Below, piece by piece: positions 58,798 through 64,000 of a stretch of DNA of 64,000 bases. The stretch spans positions 1-64,000 of the forward strand of contig NZ_JOEK01000013.1 of NCBI RefSeq assembly GCF_000719135.1, written 5' to 3'. A model generated the notes under the pieces. It did not search any database. It was not told the DNA's origin and saw only the letters and a list, made by a program, of their open reading frames with translations. Source of the DNA: Streptomyces avicenniae. Its GTDB lineage: Bacteria > Actinomycetota > Actinomycetes > Streptomycetales > Streptomycetaceae. The stretch's first letter is position 1. Every line of letters starts with the position of its first letter. The position numbers and the translations under genes are program-made.

Positions 58798-58844
58798 CCC
58801 GACCCCCGTCCCCGACCCCGACACCAGCGACCGAGGAGGCAACC

Positions 58845-60185
58845 ATGGCCCTGCGATCCCGCGTCACCGCCCCCGGCGAGCCCGCCGCCACAGGACCGGG
58901 CGACGGCCGACTCGTCGCGACCTACCGCGCGAAGCTCCTGGAGGAGATCGACCTCGCCGAGATGTCGTCCCTCGACATCGCGGAACGCCGCGACCGGCTC
59001 GAACGCGTCCTCGGCCACATCCTCAGCCGCGAGGGCCCCGTCCTGTCCACGCAGCAGCGCGCGCTCCTCATCCGCCGTGTCGTGGACGAGGCGCTCGGCC
59101 TCGGCATCCTCGAACCGCTCCTCGAAGACGCCTCGATCACCGAGATCATGGTCAACGGCCCCGACCACATCTACGTCGAGCGGTCGGGGCGCGTCGAACG
59201 GCTCCCGCTGCGCTTCGCCTCGGACGACCAGCTGATGCAGACCATCGAACGCATCGTCTCCACGGTCAACCGCCGCGTGGACGAGTCCAATCCGATGGTG
59301 GACGCGCGCCTGCCCACCGGCGAGCGCGTCAACGTCATCATCCCCCCGCTCTCCCTCAGCGGCGCCACGCTCACCATCCGCCGCTTCCCCCGCGCCTACA
59401 CGCTCCCGCAGCTCATCGGCTTCGGCACCCTGGACGAACAACTCGTCCTGCTGCTCTCGGCACTTGTCCGCGCGCGGTTCAACGTCATCGTCTCCGGCGG
59501 CACCGGCTCGGGGAAGACCACCCTGCTCAACGCGCTCAGCGGCCTCATCCCCGAGGGCGAGCGCATCGTCACCGTCGAGGACGCGGCCGAACTCCAGCTC
59601 CAGCAGAGCCACGTCATCCGGCTCGAATCCCGCCCGCCCAACATCGAGGGCAAGGGCGAGGTCACCATCCGCGACCTCGTCCGCAACTCCCTGCGCATGC
59701 GCCCCGACCGCATCATCGTCGGCGAGGTGCGCGGCGGCGAGACCCTCGACATGCTCCAGGCCATGTCCACCGGCCACGACGGCTCGCTCGCCACCGTCCA
59801 CGCCAACAGCGCGGAGGACGCGCTGCTGCGCATCCAGACGCTCGCGTCCATGTCGGAACTGCACGTCCCCTTCGAGGCGTTGCGCGACCAGATCAACAGC
59901 GCCGTGGACATCCTCGTCCAGCTCGTCCGCCACCCGGACGGCACGCGCCGCCTCACCGAGATCGCCGTCCTCGCCTCCCACGGCCGCGAGTCGTTCCGCA
60001 TCGCCACCCTCGCCGAGTTCCGCGTACGGCCGATGGGCGCCGACGGCCGTGTCCACGGCGCCTTCGTCCACCACCCCCTGCCCCGAGCCGTCGCCGACCG
60101 CCTCTACCTGGCGGGCGAACAGGTCCCCGCCGCCTTCGGCGTCCACCTCGACGACTCCCACCTCAGCACCCGGGAGGCGAGCTGA
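58845..60185 (+). CDS. cpaF: CpaF/TadA secretion ATPase
   Basis: 446 residues from ATG with GAGGAGGCAACC upstream. VRRV-like start domain then [40 protein letters not shown], Walker [21 protein letters not shown] (about 220), [14 protein letters not shown] (Asp box), [20 protein letters not shown] (Walker B), [20 protein letters not shown] (His box). Hexameric motor for pilin assembly (and possibly disassembly). The next gene starts 1 base after its stop. Confidence 0.95.
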   Translation: MALRSRVTAPGEPAATGPGDGRLVATYRAKLLEEIDLAEMSSLDIAERRDRLERVLGHILSREGPVLSTQQRALLIRRVVDEALGLGILEPLLEDASITEIMVNGPDHIYVERSGRVERLPLRFASDDQLMQTIERIVSTVNRRVDESNPMVDARLPTGERVNVIIPPLSLSGATLTIRRFPRAYTLPQLIGFGTLDEQLVLLLSALVRARFNVIVSGGTGSGKTTLLNALSGLIPEGERIVTVEDAAELQLQQSHVIRLESRPPNIEGKGEVTIRDLVRNSLRMRPDRIIVGEVRGGETLDMLQAMSTGHDGSLATVHANSAEDALLRIQTLASMSELHVPFEALRDQINSAVDILVQLVRHPDGTRRLTEIAVLASHGRESFRIATLAEFRVRPMGADGRVHGAFVHHPLPRAVADRLYLAGEQVPAAFGVHLDDSHLSTREAS

Positions 60186-60186
60186 C

Positions 60187-61146
60187 ATGGAGAGCGACCT
60201 CTCCCTGCTCACCATCGGACTCACCGTCCTCGCGCTCGTCCTCGGCATCGCGGGGCTCCAGATGTGGACCTCGGGCCGCGCCCAGCGCCGCGACCTCCTC
60301 GACCGGCTCAGCGCGACCGCCGCCCTCCCGCCTGGCAGCGGCGGCGGGACGCCGGGCCGACGCCGCCGCTTCGACTCCCTCGACCGCCGCCTGCGCGGCA
60401 CCGAGCTGGGCCGCCGCCTGCGCCGCAAGCTCCAGGCGACCGGACTCGACCTGACGGTCGGCGAGTACGCCGCGTACGTCCTCGGCGCCGTCGCCGCGCT
60501 CTGGCTGATCGGCGCCGCCGTGCTCGCGCCGTTCTTCGGACCGCTGTGCGGCATCGTCGCCCTCTGGGGCGGCAACGCCTTCCTCAACTGGCAGCGGGCG
60601 CGCCGTACCGAACGCTTCATCGGCCAACTCCCCGAACTCGCCCGCCTCATCGCCAACGGCACCGCCGCCGGACTCGCCATGCGCACCGCGCTGTCCATGG
60701 CCGCCGAGGAGATGGACGAACCGGCCGGGGCCGAACTGGCCACCGTCGCCAACCAGCTGGCCGTCGGCCGCTCCATGGAGGAGGCGCTGACCGAGCTGGG
60801 CGACCGCCTCCCCTCCCGCGAACTGAACGTCCTGGTCACCACGTTGATCCTCGCCAACCGCGCGGGCGGCACGATCGTCGCCTCCCTGCGCAACCTCACC
60901 ACCACCCTGGAGGAGCGCAAGGAGACACGGCGCGAGGTCCGCACCGTCCTCGCCGAGGTCAACGCCACGGCCGTCACCGTGCCGCTGCTCGGCGTCGGCG
61001 CGCTGCTGATGCTCAACGGCATCTCGCCGGGCTCCCTCAGCCGCGTCACCGGCAGCACAGGCGGCCAGATCGCCATGGTCGTCGCGCTGGCCCTCTACAT
61101 CGTCGGATTCGTCGTCGTGCGCCGCTTCGGCCGGATCGACGTCTAG
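60187..61146 (+). CDS. tadB: TadB-like inner membrane platform protein
   Basis: 319 residues. N-terminal helix (LTIGLTVLALVLGIAGLQMW), a charged loop, two central helices (YVLGAVAALWLIGAAVLAPF, FFGPLCGIVALWGGNAFL), the T2SSF domain (ERFIGQLPELARLIANGTAA, GLAMRTALSMAAEEMDEPAG, RELNVLVTTLILANRAGGTI) and C-terminal helices. Forms the membrane platform of the pilus with TadC. Runs from the cpaF stop with 1-base gap. Confidence 0.93.
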   Translation: MESDLSLLTIGLTVLALVLGIAGLQMWTSGRAQRRDLLDRLSATAALPPGSGGGTPGRRRRFDSLDRRLRGTELGRRLRRKLQATGLDLTVGEYAAYVLGAVAALWLIGAAVLAPFFGPLCGIVALWGGNAFLNWQRARRTERFIGQLPELARLIANGTAAGLAMRTALSMAAEEMDEPAGAELATVANQLAVGRSMEEALTELGDRLPSRELNVLVTTLILANRAGGTIVASLRNLTTTLEERKETRREVRTVLAEVNATAVTVPLLGVGALLMLNGISPGSLSRVTGSTGGQIAMVVALALYIVGFVVVRRFGRIDV

Positions 61147-61168
61147 CCAGGAAGAACAGGACAAGCCA

Positions 61169-62059
61169 ATGGTGGGACTGCTGCTCGGCCTCGCGATGGG
61201 CGCCGCCGTCCTCGGCATCGTCACCGCGCTCCGCATCCTGCGCGCCGGTACGCCGCTGCCACCCGACCTCGCGGTCGCCCTGGAGATCGGCTCCACCCGC
61301 GTCTCGGCCGGCGGCTCCGCGATCGACCGCCTCGGCATGCGCTTCGCCCCCCTCGTCCTGCGGCTCATGGGCAGCCGCGCCGTGGACCGCAAGCGCCGCC
61401 GCATCGACCAGGCGGGCAACCCGGGCGGCCTCACCATCGACCGCTACGCCGCCCGCCGCGCCGTCTACGGCGTCTTCGGGCTGCTGACGACCGTCAGCTT
61501 CCTCTCGGCGGGCCAGCCCGTCCTGGCGCTGTTCAGCGTCGCCTTCGGCGCCTTCGCCGCCGACGCCGCCATCTGGCAGGGCGCCCGCGAACGCCGCGAC
61601 GTCATCGACCGCACGCTGCCCGACTTCCTCGACGTCCTCGCCGTCGTCGTCGCCGCGGGGCTCGGCTTCCGGCAGGCCCTCGACCGCGTCTCCGCCCGCT
61701 ACGAGGGGCCGTGGGCCGACGAGATCCGCATCACCCTGCGGCAGATGGACATGGGCGTGCCGCGCCGCCAGGCGTTCGACGAACTGCGCAGGCGCAACGA
61801 CTCCGAGCCCGTCAACCAGTTCGTCTCCGCCCTCCAGCAGGGCGAGGAACTCGGCGCGCCCATCGCCGACACGCTGATCCAGATCGCCACCGACATGCGC
61901 CGCACGGACGCGCAGAACGCCCGTCGCCGCGCCGCCCGCGCCATACCGAAGGCGACGATGGCCACCCTCGTCTTCATGGTCCCGGCCACCATGATCATCA
62001 TCGTGACCGGGATGATCCTCGGCTCGGGGACCGATTTCGGCGCGATCCTGGGGGAGTGA
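61169..62059 (+). CDS. tadC: TadC-like inner membrane platform protein
   Basis: 296 residues. Same T2SSF pattern in the C-terminal half: RTLPDFLDVLAVVVAAGLGF, RQALDRVSARYEGPWADEIR, RQAFDELRRRNDSEPVNQF, LQQGEELGAPIADTLIQIAT, and final helix ATMATLVFMVPATMIIIVTG. Partner of TadB. AGGAAGAACAGG ribosome site region precedes the ATG. Confidence 0.93.
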   Translation: MVGLLLGLAMGAAVLGIVTALRILRAGTPLPPDLAVALEIGSTRVSAGGSAIDRLGMRFAPLVLRLMGSRAVDRKRRRIDQAGNPGGLTIDRYAARRAVYGVFGLLTTVSFLSAGQPVLALFSVAFGAFAADAAIWQGARERRDVIDRTLPDFLDVLAVVVAAGLGFRQALDRVSARYEGPWADEIRITLRQMDMGVPRRQAFDELRRRNDSEPVNQFVSALQQGEELGAPIADTLIQIATDMRRTDAQNARRRAARAIPKATMATLVFMVPATMIIIVTGMILGSGTDFGAILGE

Positions 62060-62168
62060 CCCTCCCCTCGCCGCGGCGCTGTTGCGGCGCTGTGCGCCGC
62101 CTGTTACGAATCCGTGGAGAAGCCCACGCGACGGGCCGCGTAGGCTTGGTCGGAAGGGGGTGTCACCC

Positions 62169-62471
62169 ATGGCACAGGGCGATCTCGACGTCACCTACCA
62201 GGACATGCACGACGCGGCGGACCACCTGCGTGACGCGAAGGACGAGCTGAGGACCAAGCTCGACCAACTGCGCGTCTACATCACCGACCTCGTGTCCGAC
62301 GGCTATGTGACGTCACAGTCGTCGGTACGGTTCGACGCGCTGTACGAGGAGTTCACCACCGGCGCGCGGGACGCCGTCGAGGCGCTCGTGGGCATGGGGG
62401 ACTTCCTCGACGGAGCGGCCGACGGCTTCTCCGACCTCGACCAGCAGCTGGAGGAAGGTCTCCGCGACTAG
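62169..62471 (+). CDS. WXG100-like small secreted-type protein
   Basis: 100 residues, predicted two-helix hairpin: DVTYQDMHDAADHLRDAKDE, LRTKLDQLRVYITDLVSDGY, VTSQSSVRFDALYEEFTTGA, RDAVEALVGMGDFLDGAADG. The bend SDGYV takes the place of the W-x-G of ESX substrates, so the tryptophan is missing. Length and layout fit the WXG100 superfamily of type VII secretion substrates. It follows tadC by 109 bases and may form a set with the next two genes. Confidence 0.75.
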   Translation: MAQGDLDVTYQDMHDAADHLRDAKDELRTKLDQLRVYITDLVSDGYVTSQSSVRFDALYEEFTTGARDAVEALVGMGDFLDGAADGFSDLDQQLEEGLRD

Positions 62472-62549
62472 GGTCCGTCTTCGGGTCTTGTCGGTCCCGG
62501 GAAGATCGGAAGACGGGCCTTGGCGCCGGGGCCCGGAGGGAGGAGCGGC

Positions 62550-63197
62550 ATGGCCGACAAATGGGTGGACACCGTCACGGTCGAGCGACAGGGATTCCGT
62601 ATCTCGGTCCCCGACTCGTGGTGGGAGTTCGACCTGCGTCCTGAGACGCGGGACAACAGCATCCGCCGCATGGTGGACGAGCGCGTCAGCAACGTGCCGG
62701 AGATGGCGGAGCACCGCGAGGTCGTCACCTCGTTCCTGCGGCGGCAGGCGCGGCAGGCGTGGGACTCGGGGGCGGTCTACTGCGGCTGCATGGCGCAGAG
62801 TTTCGGCGGCGGCCCGCCGATCACCGCGTCCGTGACCGTCTCGATCGTGGGCGCGCGCACGTCGTCCGGCGAGGTCCTGCCGACCGACCCGGCCGCGATC
62901 GTCGGCCAGTTGGGCACCCGGGTCGCCCGCCGCGAGGGCGACGCCTGGCGCGACGTGACCACCGTGGACATCCCCGAGGTGGGCACGGCGGCCAGGACGC
63001 GGGGCGTCGAGGACATCAGCGTCCCCGGCGACACCCGCACGATCCGCGCGGTGCTGATGCAGACGTTCATCCCCGTGCCGGGCGACCAGCAGGCCGTCGC
63101 GCTCGTCGCGGGCAGCAGCCAGGTGCTCGACCTCGCCGACTCCTTCTTCGACGTGTTCGACGCGATCACCTCCACGTTCCGCTTCACGGCGGCGTGA
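62550..63197 (+). CDS. Hypothetical protein between two WXG100-like genes
   Basis: 215 residues from ATG 62550 with GGGAGGAG upstream. Soluble, mixed fold: VTVERQGFRISVPDSWWEFD, RPETRDNSIRRMVDERVS, SFLRRQARQAWDSGAVYCGC, then beta strands (ITASVTVSIVGARTSSGEVL, MQTFIPVPGDQQAVALVAGS) and DLADSFFDVFDAITSTFRF. The shape recalls small actinobacterial proteins that pair with ESX-type substrates, but no family is recognised. Sits 79 bases after the first and 29 before the second WXG100-like gene. Confidence 0.72.
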   Translation: MADKWVDTVTVERQGFRISVPDSWWEFDLRPETRDNSIRRMVDERVSNVPEMAEHREVVTSFLRRQARQAWDSGAVYCGCMAQSFGGGPPITASVTVSIVGARTSSGEVLPTDPAAIVGQLGTRVARREGDAWRDVTTVDIPEVGTAARTRGVEDISVPGDTRTIRAVLMQTFIPVPGDQQAVALVAGSSQVLDLADSFFDVFDAITSTFRFTAA

Positions 63198-63225
63198 CGA
63201 GACCGAGGACGGGAGAGGAGGGCAC

Positions 63226-63549
63226 ATGGCGGACAGCGGCGAGCGGATGGCGATCCCGCTCACGGAACTGGCCGAGTTCGGACCCCAGTTGCGCAGCGTC
63301 AGGGAGTACATGAACCGCACGGGGGACACGTTCGACTCGTACAACGACTCGTTCGGTGACGACCGTGTGGTGGACGCGCTGGACAGCTTCGTGAACGGCT
63401 GGAAGGACGGCCGGGGCGACATCAGCGAACAGCTCGAAGGGCTCGCCGAGATGGCCGACACGGTCATCCAGACGGTGAACGACTTTGAGGCGGAGCTGGA
63501 GGCCACCCTGGACGGCGACGGGGGCGGCGGCGACCAACAGGCCGTCTGA
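63226..63549 (+). CDS. WXG100-like small protein (second)
   Basis: 107 residues, helical hairpin: PLTELAEFGPQLRSVREYMN, RTGDTFDSYNDSFGDDRVVD, ALDSFVNGWKDGRGDISEQL, EGLAEMADTVIQTVNDFEAE. The NGWKDG turn contains the W-x-x-G that ESX-type proteins carry between their helices. The tail is acidic and Gly-rich. Together with the gene at 62169 it may make a heterodimer for export. Followed by a terminator. Confidence 0.78.
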   Translation: MADSGERMAIPLTELAEFGPQLRSVREYMNRTGDTFDSYNDSFGDDRVVDALDSFVNGWKDGRGDISEQLEGLAEMADTVIQTVNDFEAELEATLDGDGGGGDQQAV

Positions 63550-63570
63550 GCACACGCGCCACGGGTTTCA

Positions 63571-63611
63571 CGGCCCGGCGCACCGGGCACCGTCCCGGAT
63601 GCGCCGGGCCG
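63571..63611. terminator. Hairpin terminator after the WXG100-like gene
   Basis: Perfect 12-bp stem CGGCCCGGCGCA / TGCGCCGGGCCG with a 17-base loop, 22 bases after the stop at 63549. The rest of 63612-63876 shows no gene I can support; it must hold the promoter of the pilin gene. Confidence 0.75.
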
Positions 63612-63876
63612 TTCCTGATGTGGTGTCATCTGATCGGATGGTCCCGCTGCCGAAGGCACGGCCGGTGTGGCACAGTCAGATCCGACAGGGGTACGGGTTG
63701 GCCTGTGGGGAGGGGGACCGACATGAGACGGCGCGTCGTCAACCGAACCGCCGCCGGGCAGACTTGTCCGCCGGTTCCCGTACCACGGCGGGACGCTCCG
63801 CAGTACCGTGAGGGCGGCAGCACGACAGGCTCGGAGAGGCCGCCCGCACCGGCCCCGGCCGGAGGAGAGGGACACC

Positions 63877-64000
63877 ATGAGCAGGTTGACGCTGAGGTGG
63901 CTGCACACCATCACCACGCGGCTCCAGGGCCGTTACACGGACCGCGGCGCGGGCTTCGTGGAATACGCGGGCCTGCTGCTGCTGATCGCAGGGATCGTAG
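63877..64000 (+). CDS. Flp-type pilin or TadE-like protein (3' end outside window)
   Basis: Starts ATG 63877 with GGAGGAGAGGG upstream and runs off the window after 41 codons. MSRLTLRWLHTITTRLQGRY, then TDRGAGFVEYAGLLLLIAGI shows the prepilin pattern: basic leader, G before the mature end, E at +5 (FVEYAG), hydrophobic helix. This is what Flp/Fap pilins and short TadE-like proteins look like. It is preceded by its own terminator-bounded spacer, so likely a separate, strongly expressed unit encoding the pilus subunit. Confidence 0.8.
   Translation, partial: MSRLTLRWLHTITTRLQGRYTDRGAGFVEYAGLLLLIAGIV

Noticed and set aside
58398..61076. 892-residue antisense frame in the Tad genes
   Set aside because: Overlaps five clear Tad genes; compositional artefact.
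63722..63870. Short frame MRRRVVNRTAAG before the pilin gene
   Set aside because: Proline/arginine-rich without a ribosome site; it overlaps the expected pilin promoter region.
1..64000. tRNA, rRNA or a large integrated element with att sites
   Set aside because: No cloverleaf-like sequence, no integrase and no flanking long direct repeats were seen by eye; a covariance search would be decisive.

Overview
The window is a piece of a high-GC actinobacterial chromosome, almost certainly Streptomyces or a close relative. GC at third codon positions is very high, GTG starts and 4-base GTGA/ATGA gene overlaps are common, and the gene content is typical of the genus: mycothiol conjugate amidase, DUF397 proteins beside an XRE/DUF5753 regulator, a clpP3/clpP4/popR-type locus, an ECF41 sigma factor, a DasR-type operator on a chitinase gene, and a Tad pilus locus. 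No rRNA, tRNA, CRISPR array or intact insertion sequence was seen.

Layout. 1-7 kb: the 3' part of an RHS polymorphic toxin with an ADP-ribosyltransferase-like tip, an immunity-like gene, a macro-domain gene and several small immunity-like genes. 7-10 kb: a two-component system and a PAP2 phosphatase. 10-17 kb: small regulators (MarR, HxlR, XRE with DUF397 genes), a tandem pair of imine-reductase-like genes and an IS5-type transposase remnant. 17-25 kb: HEAT-repeat protein, PhoD phosphatase, ECF41 sigma factor with its epimerase-like neighbour, the PopR/ClpP pair, a broken XRE gene and a PIN toxin-antitoxin pair. 25-38.6 kb: conserved core genes (msrA, metB, ilvA, a DrrAB-like exporter, mca, greA) interrupted by a 1113-residue membrane-anchored STAND ATPase with TPR-type repeats. 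38.8-43.7 kb: a conflict-type island (see below). 43.7-49 kb: phosphotransferase, DUF3515 protein, a toxin-antitoxin-like pair flanked by a truncated copy of the next gene (DUF255), and a hemolysin III family protein. 49-55 kb: PEP carboxykinase, an AlaT-type aminotransferase, a PLP racemase/aldolase-fold enzyme and a chitinase. 55-64 kb: a Tad/Flp pilus locus (CpaB, CpaE, two TadE-like, CpaF, TadB, TadC) followed by two WXG100-like small proteins and the start of a Flp-type pilin at the window edge.

The most interesting region is 38840-43731. A 79-residue protein carries two different short beta-type motifs. One resembles a motif at the N-terminus of the adjacent NB-ARC receptor. The other is shared with the C-termini of two proteins encoded together on the opposite strand, one of which has a nucleotide-cyclase-like fold pattern. 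A Crp/Fnr regulator with an apparently intact cyclic-nucleotide pocket lies between the two halves. This looks like a receptor/adaptor/effector system held together by amyloid-like (RHIM/BASS-like) motifs, possibly linked to a cyclic nucleotide. It is an inference from sequence pattern only.

How genes work together: the RHS tip, immunity-like gene and macro-domain gene form an ADP-ribose writer/blocker/eraser set. ECF41 and its epimerase-like neighbour form a classic pair. PopR probably controls the clpP pair and ends in a LAA degron-like tail. The Tad genes run as one co-directional block with stop-start overlaps.
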